This document shows, in pieces, positions 1-15,700 of a stretch of DNA of 64,000 nucleotides. Under the pieces are notes generated by a model. That model did no database searches and was not told the origin of the DNA. It saw only the letters and a list, made by a program, of their open reading frames with translations. Source of the stretch: Mytilus trossulus. Lineage: Eukaryota > Mollusca > Bivalvia > Mytilida > Mytilidae. A program made the position numbers and the translations under genes. The DNA is taken from NCBI RefSeq assembly GCF_036588685.1, contig NC_086376.1, forward strand, positions 60,101,166 to 60,165,165. Reading direction: 5' to 3'. Each line of letters begins with the position of its first letter. Position 1 is the stretch's first letter.

Positions 1-693
1 GGGCTTATCAAACGTGTCGCAAACTATAAAGAATTTCTCCTATGAATTTTGATACGTTGAGGACACTAGTGATGGTTCGTTCTGATTAAGATATTATTGT
101 GAAATGTATAATATTGTTTCATTTGTTATTTGTACTATTTTTTTTTTATTTCAATCTGAAAATTATTTCCCTTGTTTTAAATACTCTATTAAGATATTTT
201 AAATGTAAATTTTAACAACGACGTTAAATTAGGAAAAAAATCAAACTTAGAGCTTGAAAATAAAATGTTTATGAGTGGATTTTATAAGAGTTTTATCCAA
301 GGAGGTGTTAAACCTGCTTAATATTGCATACATTTTGTTTGCATACACCATATTACACTTACAATCGCTCATTGATAGGGCGGAACGAAAACGATATTTA
401 TATGATTGTAAAATAAATAAATTGAAAATGCATCTATTACAGTGACTGAAGTTAAACATATTATTAATAATTCTATGAAGAGTACCGGTGCCTATAGACT
501 TAATTACCCTAATCAACATCTGTGAAGTGTTGATAATCGGCACGATCAGGTTACTTAGGTCAGGAAATTTTTGAAGGGAGCCGATATAATCATTAGACAA
601 CACACTGATAGGCATTAAGTTTTCTCCGTTCTGCCAGCTTTCATTAAAGGATTTGTTTTTTGGCGGTAAACCACTTATTCTTCCGAAGCAATA
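1..693. other. Upstream flank of the candidate first exon
   Basis: No gene is supported here. A 122-codon open frame on the - strand (247-615) has no recognisable homology. If 694-745 is a true first exon, the stretch just upstream is its 5' UTR and promoter, but no clear TATA box was identified. Confidence 0.4.
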
Positions 694-745
694 ATGTTAA
701 CATTAATTATAAGTGTTTTAATTGGAATATTGAACGGTGTTTTGG
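694..745 (+). CDS. Candidate signal-peptide first exon
   Basis: The ATG at 694 opens MLTLIISVLIGILNGVL, a hydrophobic stretch of signal-peptide type, and a canonical GTGAGT donor follows directly at 746. The exon ends in phase 1, matching the phase-1 acceptor of the ROR-type Ig exon at 20513; the joined residues read VGGQPT, a plausible cleavage region. The phase-1 acceptor of the Ig array at 32396 would fit equally well. The exon lacks a basic n-region, and the implied intron is about 19.8 kb, so the link to either downstream exon set is inference. Confidence 0.5.
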
Positions 746-3700
746 GTGAGTATGTTAATTAGATTTTGTGCATGCAGTTGTTTCTTTGCTTGTAAAATGT
801 TTTCATCACAAAAAAAAAGATGAAAGGATATAAAATGAATGTACATACTGAATCGATCAAACACGTTTAAAACATGAATATATGTAGGTTTTCATACTTT
901 TAGTTTTCAACATAACCATGATAATAAAAAAGGAAATTAATGTGTGGTGTTAAAAGGGTCGTATAGAGAAAATAAGAGTTTTCAGAGAGTTTTTGAAATG
1001 TCGATTCACCAATGCATGCATATTTTAAAAGATTATTTCTCAAAAGCCTGAAAGGTTGGATAAAAATATTTAAAAAAAATATATGCAGCATTTAAAGTAA
1101 AATAATCGTTTTAGAAGGAATTGTTGTTTTAGAAAGCAAATACTTTTATGCTGTTAGATAATTCACAAATTTGCAGGTACAAATGTATAACATTTGCAAG
1201 CAACGATAACATTTTCAATGGCTTTTGATTTATAAAAAAATGTTACAAGTTGTTTATCAGATGCAGAATCACGACATGAAATTGTAATCAAAATGGTTCC
1301 CACAGTTTTTTCACGACTTGTTATTTCTAATTATGACTTTGCACTTTACATTTACTACGCTAATATGGCGGGGTATCAAGTAGTATTTCTATTATTAGAG
1401 ACAGGTACTAATTACTAACAAGATGTCATTTTTGTTTATAATGATGTAATATAATGGGTATGTCTACCTAATTGTCAGAATCATTGCCAGGTATGTTTTA
1501 CAATCATGCTTAGCCATGCTGGTTGATAGCCCTTCAGACGGGCGTCAAGTATTCTTACAAGTGTTATAACTTTGAACACTTTAAGATCTCCAGAAAAAAA
1601 TCTATTTTCAAGTGAAAATAAAGTTAGATACCAACTTTGATTTGAAAATAAGATACCCACTTATATTTTAACAAGGATGTGCATGTATCATATGCAAAAT
1701 AACTCGCTGACATGTTGCTTTTTGAACTTTTCAGTAAAATCTGAATTAATTTAGACTGTTCATCAGAAGGAATTGAAAAAAATGCCGTGTTTACACCACA
1801 AACTTTACTCAAGAGTAACCTCTATGAGAACGAAAAAAAATAATATTCTCAAAATCCAGAAAATTTTATTATTTTTCTGAGAAACGCATTTCAAATTTAA
1901 TTGGCTAGTTCCTGCAATGTCTTAAAACTTTTACATGTGCACAGGTTTATCTGTACTCGCAGTAAAATTTGTGGTGTAAATGCCAAAAGGTTATGACGAG
2001 CCTTAACAGCTTTTAATGTCTAGATTCATATAAACATATCTTTAAAAATTCCGAATCCGTTATGCTTTTTCATACGTGAAATTAGATTAGTTCCATATCA
2101 TTTATCGCAGACAATCTATAGGGCACGAGATTTTCTGACACGTGAGATAATTATTGTTTTGATCTATGTTGTCTCTTCAGTATGATTTCTGATTGGCCCA
2201 GTTGGGTTACGTGATTATCAAAATGTACATTATTTTTATCTCATCATAATTATCCCGGATAGTAAATTCATTAAAAGTTTGATGAATGATTCTAAGAAGC
2301 CAGTTGTCACCGCTAAGTTGCTCATCAAGATAAGTAAACTAGAATATCAAAATAAAACAGATGCTAAATAACACGTGAGAGAAATTGTTATCTATGTCCG
2401 GTTTCCGCATTCGGAGAGGTTAATTACAATAAACTTTGACTTTGTTACCACTACATCCCTAGCTCCCTTAGTTCACTAAAAGCTTTAAGCTATCTGGTAA
2501 ACAAGAGGATGGTTTAAACATTTTCAAATTTGTCCCAGTATTATATAAGTATTCAAGGTTTTATATTCCTCGTAGATTCTGAGAAACACGTGACGAACCG
2601 ATCAATATAAGAACACAATATAGTTGAGAAAAGTGATATCACAAAAAATTCAAAACGGAAAGTCCCTTATCAAATGGCAAAATCATAAGCTTAAACACAG
2701 CAAACGAATGGATAGCAACTGTCATATTTCTGACTTGGTACAAGCAATTTCTTATGTAGAAAATGGTGGATTGAATCTGGTTTTATAGCCTAGATAAACC
2801 TCTCACTTAAGGACATAGTTTCAAGTGTTATGAAAAAGTTGTACGAAGAACATTGGAGCAATCACAGAGCCAGGAACAAATGGTCTTAAAATTATTCGAT
2901 AACATAAACTGACAAATGAAAGATAGGAATTATACAAAACAAAACACACAATTAACTTTTTTTATCAAGACTTCGGTATATTCAGCGCGGTTGTATATTC
3001 GCACATGTATATCTTTTGCTTTCACGTTACTAAGTTAGTACGTAGAAATGTTGGCGAAGAATAAGTCATTTAAAATATAGCATTAAAGAGATGTGGTGTG
3101 ATGTTAATGGGACAGATAACTATCAGAGTTTATATATATATATGTGGTTTGGATGTAGGCAACTTAAATAGTATAGGTCACTATATGTATTTTAAAATCT
3201 ACTAAAATGCGAAAAAAAATCTAGTTTTTACTGGAAGAACATAGACTTATAATAAAAATAAATCATACGAGTCATAAGTTCCTTTGATAATTTCTCATTT
3301 TCATTTGAAAATTCTATGTAACTTAATCTCATCTCGCAATAACAGTTACTTATAATACAACATTAAATTCAGTGTTATTTATATCATGTATATATAGAAT
3401 AGAAAGCCATTATATATATATAATAAATAAGAAGCTGTAACATTTAAGCATGTTAGAAAATTCGCCTATTTTAAGTGCATTATTTACAGTACAAAACATT
3501 TCGACGTCTATTTAAGATAAGATAACAGGCTTTTGCACAACAAAGAATAATACTAATATATGTGAATACAGAACTACTTTATAAAATAGAGAATGGAAAC
3601 GGGGAATGTGTCAAAGAGACAACAAAACGACCAAAGAGCAGAAAGCAGCTGAAATTTAAGCTATTGGAAAATAAGTTATATAACCATTAGATCCTATACT

Positions 3701-6700
3701 GTCATACTGTAGCAAACATTTTAAGTTCGTTAAATGATACTTTAGCAGTATTTAGTTACGGAAAAGTAGTACAATTACACATAATCAGAAGATAATTAGT
3801 CATAAAACAAACTAAAACAGACTATGTACATCACATTTAATGATGAAATAATTGCTATATTAACCAAATCACTGTATATATATAGAATAACATTTTCTGT
3901 TCCATTGTGCAAATAAGTTTGTGAAAATGTAATGTCATTTTATTTTTAAGTAAAAACTGAAAGATAGGCCAGTTGTTAAAATCCGTAAATTTTGGAATCT
4001 AAATGTTTTAATTTTTTCCGAATTGTAATTACGCGCTCTCTCTTTCCAACGCCTATGGTCGTCACACGACATTTGCTATTAAACGTCATACTTCTCAAAC
4101 AAATATGTATCTAAATTATTTCTATCTTTGAAAAAAAAACATTTTTCGATTAGTCACACTTAAAAGAAAATGTAAATATCTGTTTCATCATATTGCAATT
4201 TTCAATGGTTCCTTTGTATGTATAACGACATCTGGTAGATATTTGGCAGGTCATTAGGTTGGCTTCACAGTGTTGCACATTTAATCTCCCGTGGTGACAC
4301 AAAACTTAAGCGGTTGAAACGGTATTAATGAAAATGAGGCATGGACGGAAGACTTGGTTCCTGTAGTGTGCCGAGATTAAAATGATACACAAAAAATATG
4401 GGTTGGCAGTTTTAGTTTGGATTTTGTATGAGTAATAATACTCAAAAGCTTGAATTATGAAATAAATTTTATGATAATATTGACTTTGCTTTTATTTACG
4501 AAATCAGAAATATATAGGATGATTAAAAAGCAGTTATAGATATACTTGATTACAAAGGCAAGTTATGCCTAATTCGTCATACAATGTAATGGTAATTGCA
4601 ACAGGAAAAGAAAACACATTACGGCCATGTTTGTTTATAAGGCTAACAAGTTTAGGAATTGCACTTTAAATCTTTATTACAGGCGAATCATCTTATTAGT
4701 GATTTCCATCATCATACTTTTGTTATTCAATCTTACGTCTGGTAATGTTCAACGGCAGTTCGATAATTTATAAATTTGTAGAATCACTTAAATGTTCTGT
4801 CTGTTTTCTACATTGAAATTCTGTACAGATTAGTTTTGGTTATCGCATTATATGTTGTCTTCGTGTACACTGTTCAACAATTAGTTGTAAAGAAATTGTT
4901 GCGAAGAATATGCAGTATTAGAGCACAGGACGACATGATGCCATGAAATATAAATTTCCTTTTAAATATTAGTTCATCCATGATAAACAAAAGTTCCGTA
5001 GCATATTTTTTTCTATTTATAGACATATTACTGACGGAATCAACAGAATGAATATGTGTTTTAACAGGAACAGATAGATCTATTATGCATGGTTATATCA
5101 AACTTTCCAGAGGAACTTAAGTTAACACATATACGTTGACAGTGATATTGACAGGTCAAATACTCGACTGTTAGCAAATTGCGATGACAACTTATTATTC
5201 TTTTGGTTTATGAAGACTATTTTGGTGACTTCTACTGTTTTCAAAAAATCTTTTCCTTCTATTGATATTATTGTATGTTATTAAATACCAGAGACATGAT
5301 ATCTAAAAACAACATGATGACTTCCCGACAAATATGTCCTATCCCTATAAGTTATCATTTGGTATTGTAAGAAGATGGTATGATAAACTGGACTCCTGTT
5401 GTGTTCACTTATCGCTACACTGACTTCGGTGCAAGGCTATAGATGGAATGGCGGACCAGTTTAATGGTATGATTGCCAATTAGACAACAGTTTCACTATC
5501 CACCAGAGTCCTAATGACATAGATGTAAGCAACTGTACTGTGATTTATACAATGGGCCCATATACTGTATAGTCACCCATAAAAGACCCCGGCATGTAAA
5601 ATTATTCAAACGAGAAAAACAACGTTAGGATGTATATGGCAAAACAAATAATAAAATAGGTATGATAGACATGCTTCCGACTACGGACAAGGGCACTAAA
5701 ATGTGGCGGTATTAAACACAATTGTGGCCACTGGGCACTTCTTATACATTCTAACCTAGATCAGTGATCATGGTGATGCAACAGCACACCATAATAATTA
5801 ACTCTATAAATAAAGAGTTGGGTATGACTTTATTCAACCGATTGGTAGGAAGCCTACAAAAAAATAAGAAAAAGACAGAATTCCAGCAGTTTACGAAATC
5901 TATTCAAAGTCAATTACAACTTACTAATACATAAGTCATGCTCTTCCAGACTGAAGAATGCTAGTTAAATAAACTGAATTTGGCAAATACAATACAAGTC
6001 ATGATAATTGGGTCGGTATCAATTGTTTTAGTTAAGGATACAGTTCCAAAACAAATAATTTCTAGAGAAGTTTGAAATGTTTAGTAGATGCAGAAGCTAA
6101 AACAAATAATTACTAGAGAAGTTTGAAATGTTTAGTAGATGCAGAAGCTAAAACCAATAAGCCCATGTCTTTTGACTGCAAAATAGAACACACTATACAG
6201 ACAGCATAGTCAGTTATTCTTGGTTACAAAAATAATCAGAAGTAAATCTTGTTTATCATTGAAGATACTCTTGTATAATCCTTCTTCCTGAGTTTTATAG
6301 GGTTATCTATCTAAGAGCTGATTAACCGACGTGTGCATCATTCGTCTATTTCACTTTTTGCATATATTTATCGTTGATATTCATGTAATCCAAAGACATT
6401 AAAATAAACATTTACAATAACTACAAGACCAGACGCAAAAAATCCTTGAAATTAGGCCAATTTAGTAGTTTATAAAAAACAAATCTTTAAGTATCGTAAT
6501 CTTTGAAAATTCATACTCTGAAGTGTAAACTAAAAGAAACTTTGTATGTGTTTATTCATTCTGTTGTTAAGTTACTAGCTTGTTTATAAAACGTATACAT
6601 AATGAAATTTAATGAAAGTTACGATAAAATCCGTCGTTCTACGTATATAGGTTACAGCATCACGAATAACCAAGAATTTTCAGTTTCCAAATGTTTTGAA

Positions 6701-9700
6701 ATTAAGAAGTACAACATTGTACAAGGAGATAAGCATTTGTTAACATGTACACTGTTGATCGTAAAATTAGCTTTTTGTAAATAGGAATTTTGACAAATAT
6801 CGAAGAATTATAAATAAAAAACAAACCAAATTAATGTGTCCTTCAAAACAACTTGGCATGTCGAAAATACATAATGGTTCTACAAACTACAAGCATGTAG
6901 GGAATAGTTCTTTTGCTATGGTATGCGTTTACTAAATTGTCCACAGATGAAATCCTCCCAAGTGTTCTATGTTGATTTACAACTGCTGAGATAAGGTACC
7001 GCCGACCATTAGATACAGTTACATAAGAATCATCAATCTTACTCTATGCCAGACAATATGTAAACTACTTGTAACATATGTTTATGATATTATAAACCAT
7101 TCGTCATAACATGGTGAAGAAATCTCAAACAACGCCTTATATTTGTCACTGTTCTAAACGTTTATATAATTATATGCCACTTGTTTGGTAAATAAATCAG
7201 AATGTTAGTTATGGCAGATTATTTTGACTTTTCGTTCTTTGAAGATGAGATTTATTATATTGAAAAACTGGTTATCAAAAATAATTCAGTCATTTTTAGT
7301 GTCAACCTATTAAGTCTTCAACAGTTTTATGATATGTTCCACGAAACAGTCATATAGTACTACTATACATCTTTGCTAGTCAAGGGTTGGACAGGACGGT
7401 ACGGAATCGTAACTATTGGCTAGCAAAGATGCTACTATGATAATGACTACTACTACTGCTACTACGAACACCTATACTAATAATAATAAACTAACAGGCT
7501 AATGATGATATTGAAAATAATAATACCAATATCTACTTAAAAGAGATGAGAGGAAAAAAAACCCATCCAAACCACTCTTAAAAAACTTTTTATTTTCATA
7601 ATTGCCCCATTGATGTTTTCCCGTTATGAATTCGAATGACATTTTGATTTTCTTCAGCAATATCTAGAGTCTGTTATTTAAAAGATAGAAGATAAACAAA
7701 TAAATAAGCATTTTAACCTTTTACCACATTCTCTGAAGTTTAATTTTTCAACTATCTCTAATTCGCACATGTAGACAGAAATAGAGCCATATCATGTTAA
7801 ATGAATTTTGACCAGATTAGATAAATATTCTCATTAACAGGTGTAATGATTCTATTCATACCAATGAGCATTTACATTTTCAGTTTTACTTTCTGTAAAA
7901 TTACTGCCCATGTCAAATGAAAGGTCAATAAAAAAAACGGAAATGGTCGATACGTTATGCATGCTAACATTTTCTCGATCCACAAACTTTCCTCGGAGTT
8001 TTTTTGTGATTTTACTTATTATACAAATTAACCAATAATGTTAATATGCACATGGTCATCCTTCCGAAATATTATGCTTTTTATCTCTATCTCTTTATTT
8101 ATGATCACAGAGGTTTGCACATACAACCGACATACCTGTCGATTAAGGGTGATACTAAACTTGTCCTGTACATGTTTTAATATTTCTGTGAAACAGCAAT
8201 TCTTTTTCGTTTGTTTCATCTCGATGTCTTTAGGCTTTCTCAATCTTAATTTTCTGTGTTATGTTTTGTAAATATTGTCTTTGTCTATTCGGTGTTTTTC
8301 GTTTCGTCCTGAACATGCATGAAATATTTGCCACTGGACGTTAAGCAACCATCAATCAATCGTTTTGTCATTGTGTTGTCTTTTTTTCTTCGGTTTGATT
8401 TTCGAATGATCTCTTGGTTTTTTATTCCTTCTTATACCTACACACGTGTTTTATTTCCATTCGTGATTTCTGCATTTATCATCCGTTCCAAGCATCTTTT
8501 ATCAAGGACATATTTTAACAGTACTTAAACAGCCAGTATTAACATTTTCTCAAGAAAAGTCTACTATCATCTAATCTCATGAGAATTTTTATAGCAGACT
8601 ATAGAGTATAAGTTTTTCTCATTGTTGAAGGCCATACGATGACCTACAATCGTTTTCATCTTTACCATTTGAACTGATGGCTAGAGGCTAACACCTCTCA
8701 TTTTATAATAATAACCTAACACAAATGTTTCATCACATCAAATAGTAAAGAAAAGAACAACAATAGTTCAGAACATGATAAGTATGTCTGTATGTATACT
8801 TGTCAGCTAAGGATACAAACATCGTGTTTTCTCACTTACTTTTGCTTGTATTGTCATTATTTCTCAGGAAATATACAAAACAGAAACAGCAAAACAATTA
8901 TATTATATATCTGTGTAATTGTTTTAACATAATACTGTTTCTGTTAACAACACACTTGGCAAGTATAAGAGGTTCTTGAGGTTCTTGTAAAACCCTTTTT
9001 AAACAATCTTTGTTGACTAATAAGATATTTGATTTAGTTGTAAATCTTGATTGATGTTAATTCACTCCTAATGTTCTTATTAATCTTGATGTAACATCCC
9101 TTAATTACGTATATTTTACGTTTGCTGACGTTTATATATAAAACCTGAAATATCGCCAAAACATTCAACAATTTGTATGATTACCAAGACCGCAATATTG
9201 AAGAAAACAAACTGAATGACCAATAACATATTCATTTAATAACAAATAAAAGGTTATAATATACTCATGTTCTGCAGATCTTACGCAATCGAGCGAACGG
9301 GATAAAACGGTACACTAATACGTAGATCCTTGGCAAGCATAACTGAGCGAACGGGATGTAATACCACCCTAATATGCGGACCTTAGGCAAGCATGACTGA
9401 GTGTACGCGGACTATTGTCTCATTGGCAACCAAACCACATCTTCTTTTTTACATATAACCTCATAATGTTATGCAGTTCGTTGGAAAGCACGATTAAGTG
9501 GACGGGCTATAATATCATAAGGTTATGCAGATATAAGGGGGCCACGACTGAATGGACGGGCTATAATCTTAGGTGATTGTGCCATCAACAACTTAGCTTT
9601 TGATCAAAAACGAAATTCTGGAAGAAATTGAAACATTACTTAGGTTGCGGGGTCGTATCTGATGATGCGATTTTAAATGCGAATGCAAATGTTGACCAAA

Positions 9701-12700
9701 TTTCCAATTTCGCTGCTGTCGAAACAAAATTCAAAGAATTAAAAATCGTAAAGTTTGATAAATTCCTGAAGTAAAACTATCAATGGTTTGCTGTATAAAA
9801 TACAGCTGTCCAGTGTCGACTGATGTGAACCACTAAGCTAGGCTATCACCAAGAGCATCTACTTTATAGTTCAGTTATGACACCTTCGTTTATGATTTAT
9901 TGTACTGCATTCGGTATTATGCATCTAATCATATCCCACCTTACAAACCTAAAATTATCTACTATCACTTCAAAATTGATCAACAGGAACATTCGGTATT
10001 ATATTTATCTTATCACATCTCAACCTACAACCATAAAATATCAAGTGGCACCCACTAGTTACCAGCACTGTACCTAAATAAAAACAAGGATTGCCAATGA
10101 GACAAATATCCACAAATATTCTAAGCTTCGCGCATATATAGTTCCAACATTTAAAAAACCCCATGTCAACTTGATTTTTCTGATAGTATTTGCATAAGAA
10201 GAAAGTTAAGATGGTCGTGAATTTATTGTACATTTTGTATCATTGTTTACAGATATAAACATGAAATCGGTAACCTGCATTTCCATGTTTTACTGTGCTC
10301 TTTGGTCGGGTTGTTGTCTCTTTGACACATTTCCCTTTTCCGTTCTCAATTTTATGAAAATTATTAAAAACCGCTCCATAATTATTTAAAACTAACATTT
10401 AGCATATAGCGAAGAAATCTTAGCACACAATTGGGTTAATGCCTCATGGGTATCAGATATATACTGTTGGTCTATTTAGTGTGTGAGATTGAAGCTCTCA
10501 TGCATTTAACTGAAACTCAATAGAGTTAAACGGTATTGTTCCCCTTTCAGCCCATCATAAGAACGAGTTAAAGGACAATATTTTATTTAATAGTTGTTGT
10601 CGTTTGTTTGCTCCTTCGATTAAATGTATTCATCTTTTGTAAAATGCACTCTCACTGTTTGATTTACATATATGTTGTACATTTTGCAGATATTAATAAA
10701 TGATGAATGTTTGCATCGGACGTAGTTCCTAGTGAGATAATGCACCCTCAAGATATCTGTCTGATTAGATACACTGTTATTATGTCACGTGTTATCAGTT
10801 TCAATTTAAAGTGTGCACGGCTATTGCAATTTATGTTCAGATCTGGGGTTGTTTTCACTGACACGTTCAAGGTTAAATCATATGGAACACATTTCAATAT
10901 TTTTTCGTCGAGGTCTTCAAAATTATTCTGTATATACTTTACAGGCCGAATCTATTTTGTTTTCAACTCGACCGGAAAATAATCATAAGTGCGAAACAGG
11001 AAGTATTGCAATACTCGATTTCTGGAAGCATGTCAAATAAGTACGCACGTGACCATTTGATAGTCGGTAAGAAACTCAAGAACTTCGTGTGAATAAGAAA
11101 GTTTACGTCATTAAGATAAAAAAAAAGTGATATTGTACCAAAGAAATCAGCTTGTGGCAAGTTTTAATCTTTTTTAGTTGTCAACACTCCAATAAGTTGA
11201 ATAACAAAGTTAAACTTGCATTAAAAACAAGACTTGGTTCAAACATACACCATAAAATTATATAATACCAATGTCGGGGACCACAGAAACAAAACCAGTC
11301 AAACGAAACTAGATAACAAGAACATAAAGGATGTTAGAATTACTGTACACAAATTTAAAGGATCATAACGGAACACATTTTCTTACTAATATTTGTATTA
11401 TCATATTTTTTGTATTTAAATCTAATTATATAACAATATATTGTATTTATCAATCTATTAATATCTAGTCAATGCCAACAGAGTTATGAGCAAATTTTCC
11501 ACTTCAAAACATTTTATGAAGCGGGATGAGTATCTGTATTTATACATTAGACCGTACTGCACTGGTTACCGGAATTTTAGATCCACAAACCTAGGCACTT
11601 TTACCGGAGAAACAGGCTATATATGCCCTCAATTTTAGAACTAATTCATACATTTTGTAATATTCAAAACTACAAGTACAGAGTAGAAAAATATGTGTTC
11701 TACAAGGATCACCAGTCCTTCGCCTTTCATCTGATACCTTAACTACTAAGATATATGCTACATTCTCAACACTGGTAGTTTAAGATTCACCTTTCCATGT
11801 TCTTTTTTTCCTGGGCCGAATAGGTGGGGTTACATCTTACAACGTCTATCCAAAATATTATTGTAAAGAAGTCTGGTCAATCTAGGCGTTTTAAACTTAG
11901 AGTGAGGTGAGAGTTTTTAAAGCTCTGTGTTAAAGGCCTCACTGTGACTTTGAGATGAGGAACAGCTATAGAAGCGAGTTTCCTTTGCTTTTTGTGTGTT
12001 TGTGCTGTGCATTTGAACTGATTGTGTGTCATGGATGGATACCCCATATCCTTTGTTTTTCTATTCAATAGATTTTATGGTGTCAATAAATAAAAGCAAC
12101 AGTAGTATACCGCTGTTAAACTCATAAATCCATGGACCAAAAACAAAATCGGGGTAACAAACTAATACCGAGGGAAACGCATTTAATATAACAGGAGAAC
12201 AACGACACAACACTAAAATGTAACACACACAGCAACGGACCAAGCATCAGACAAAATACCACGAGAATAACAAATATAACATCAAAACCAAATACATGAA
12301 TTTGGATAGACAAGTACCATGACACGTCTTATCGCAATGTAAATTTACACTTAAAAATAAAAGAAATCAAACGACGCAACGTTAAAATGTAACACACACA
12401 GAAACGAACTATAATATAACAATGGCCAATCATTAACCTTGTTTTCATACAGGAATAACAAACACAGGTGTGTCTGATTTGGTTTATGAAATGTCACCAT
12501 TCGCATAGGTTTGGTCGCCCGAGTTCGAATGATATTTAACCAAAAGGTTTGGTTTCCTAGATCTAATGGTATTGATCCTTTAGGTTTGGTCACCAAGATC
12601 TATTGGTAATTGTTCCATTTGTTCGGTCTCCTTATTTTTATGATATTTGTCCTGTAGGTTTGGTCTCCGAGTTCTAACGATATTTGCCCTGCAGGTCTGG

Positions 12701-15700
12701 TCTTCGGGTTCTACTTGGTCCGATGAATTGTCGCTGTGCTTATCATTCTAACCTCAGTCCATCGATTCAGATTCAAAATTTCTTTTTATAAGATTGTATG
12801 CTCTCTATAATTCCAACAAACACAAACCTTTTATCTAATTCGAGAGTCATTATCCTAGCCTATTTAAGTGAGCGTTTTCGGTCATGCTAATGTTTGGCTG
12901 TGTTTGTGTACGTCCTCTACCTTATGATCTTTATTATCTTCACCTCCACTCCCCCGCTATAGTCATTTGTTATTGTTGGTTGTGTTGTTTTTTCTATTCA
13001 TCTTATGTGTTTGTTTTTTGTGAATACTTCATTTCATTGTTCTCTTGTGTTACATTATCTGTGTATTAATAGAATCTTCTTGGCATCAGTATATCAGAGA
13101 CAAGCAGTTAAACTGTCGCCATAAACAAGATGGTGTATTATGTAATCATATTCCCAAGACAATTACAGTCGTAGTAATAATATCCACTTTCAAATACTTA
13201 AGATTTACAGACATTTTTCAAGTCTACCCCCTCCTTGTGCTCTCCATTTTCTCAACTTTTCTTCCCGTCCTGAATGTTATAATTTCACTCCAAATATTTT
13301 ACAATAAATAACCAATCAAATGGCCCGTACTACCTTTGAGTTCTTATCTCATATGATCACATTATAAATAATAGATATGTTAAGTTTTCAATTTTGGAAT
13401 CGGTCAAAGATAAGATGGTATTATACCTTAAGCCTTATTCTTGGAGTGAACTTGGACGATAAAATATATCTGCAACAAAAAGCCTCTAGCAAATTTCGCT
13501 AATTTATACTAATGATGTATTCAATTTATATATTTGTAAGTTGCAATAAAGCTAGTATATTTGGGATCACTTACAAATGATCAGAGCACTATAATGATGA
13601 AATGTATAGTAATTGACAATGAAATTATCTGGCATGTAGTCAAACACATGGTTAAAAATACTACAGGCCGATGTTTATAAGATGTTCAAATTTGTTATAT
13701 GCATAATCAAAAAGCATGTCTGTTACTTGTGTTCTGACAGTAGTATTTTAAGAGAGAGGAAACATTTGTCAACAGTTCCCGACTTGTGTACGCCAGGGTA
13801 TTTGGTGTAATAACTCGCTGTTTTTATAAGATAAATCTGAAACCTGACTTGACTTTGATAGTCTTTAATAGTAATTTTTGTTTTCGAAAGAGCCGGGGGA
13901 TGGGCTACTTGTTTGTAATCCTTGATACCAGCAATGTTTTTTTTAAACAATTTAAACTATCGAAATAGTTATTAAAGGAGCAATATAGAACGTAACCAAG
14001 AAAAGAAATATACTAATACTTTAGTAATCACACAAGAACAGATGAAAAATAATAGACATGTCTAGTGTAATTCTACTGTTTTTAAAGTATGAAGGTTGGA
14101 AGGGTTAGACTCTCTAACGTTGTACATATAATTGTCTTGATTGTAACAACAAATGACATTTGTACAAAGAGAATTAGCTAAGAAAAATTATATCAACAGC
14201 ACAACAAAGAGAATGTCAGAGTGAATTTCCTACAGGACGATCTTCTATTAAATGACTTTCATCTCTAAAAAATCATTTGTTTATCAAAAGTAATAACAAT
14301 TATTTGAGCATAGCATCTTGGCATAACATCTTGGCATAGTATCATCATTGACAGAGAAGCAACGAAATGTTTTCAATGCAAAGGAATATGAAAGTTGTCA
14401 TACATTTGTTTGAAGTTTAAAGTGTAGCATCTGATTTTGCCATATAATTAGCGCCTTTCCGTTTTGAATTTTCCTCGGAGTTCATGCATTATACTTTATA
14501 CCCCCTTTTGTGACGTTAGTTCTCGTCATTGATTAGAAACATGCTTTCCATATAATTTGGAAATTAGTATGGCGTTCATTATCACTGAACTAGTATATAT
14601 TTGTTTAGGGGCCAGCTGAAGGACGCCTCCGGGTGCGGGAATTTCTCGCTACATTGAAGACCTGTTGGTGACCTTCTGCTGTTGTTTTTTTATTTGGTCG
14701 AGTTGTTGTCTCTTTGACACATTCCCCATTTCCATTCTCAATTTTATCTCATTCTTTTCTGCACGATTGATTGCAAACGTCAAAGACAACGTATTGAATT
14801 ATAATCCTGGTAACTTTAATAACTATTTACACCATTGGGTCGATGCCACTGCTGGTGGACGTTTTGTCGATGGTTTCACCAGCCCAGTAGTCAGCCACTC
14901 GGTGTTGGCATGAATATCAATTATATGGCATTTCTTTTTTTATTAATTTGCTGTTTACAAAACTTTAAATTTTCGAAAAAAACTAAGATTTTCTTATCCC
15001 ATGAATCGATTACCTTAGCCGCATATGGCACAATTTTTGTAAAGAACATTTTAACTGTATTTTCTGATATGTTCCGTAGAAATACTTCTGTAACAAACTT
15101 TTCAATTTGTGACTCTCATGTATTCATGTATTCGACCATTTCAGTTTCAACCATACACTTAATAAGATGAAATTACCGAATCTGACACATTTTTAAGGCA
15201 TTTAAACGTAAATGTATTTTCACATCCCGCTCTGCCGGGAAATCAATGCTTCAACAATTGTTTTATATACAAAAATACGAATTTAAACATTATTTTTTGT
15301 GTGTTTTTCTTCTGTTCATCATTCATGTAATGCACGTAAAGCTATTTAAAACTACGAAACAAAACAAAAACAACTTTTAAATGATAAGAAAGAATTAACC
15401 TCTGCTCTTTTACTGTTTCTGATGCCAATGAAGTAATTCAGCAAAGTGAAGTTGAAAGAAAATAGTTTATGTGTTAACTGGCTATTAAACTTCTCATACG
15501 TAATTAGCAGCATCTAACAATACACTTGGTTTGTACCACAAACAGAACCTTACAAATACAGTGTATACTGAGATAAAATAAAATACGAGTGAATATGACA
15601 ACGCAGCTATATAGCATGAGTTTTTATATATTTGTGGCTTTAACGTTCATAATTTCGATATCATGAGACAACAGTGAAACCACAACAAGCCGTTATATCT

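Noticed and set aside
247..615. 122-codon open frame on the - strand
   Set aside because: No recognisable domain or motif. One frame of this length is about what chance gives in 64 kb of such AT-rich DNA.
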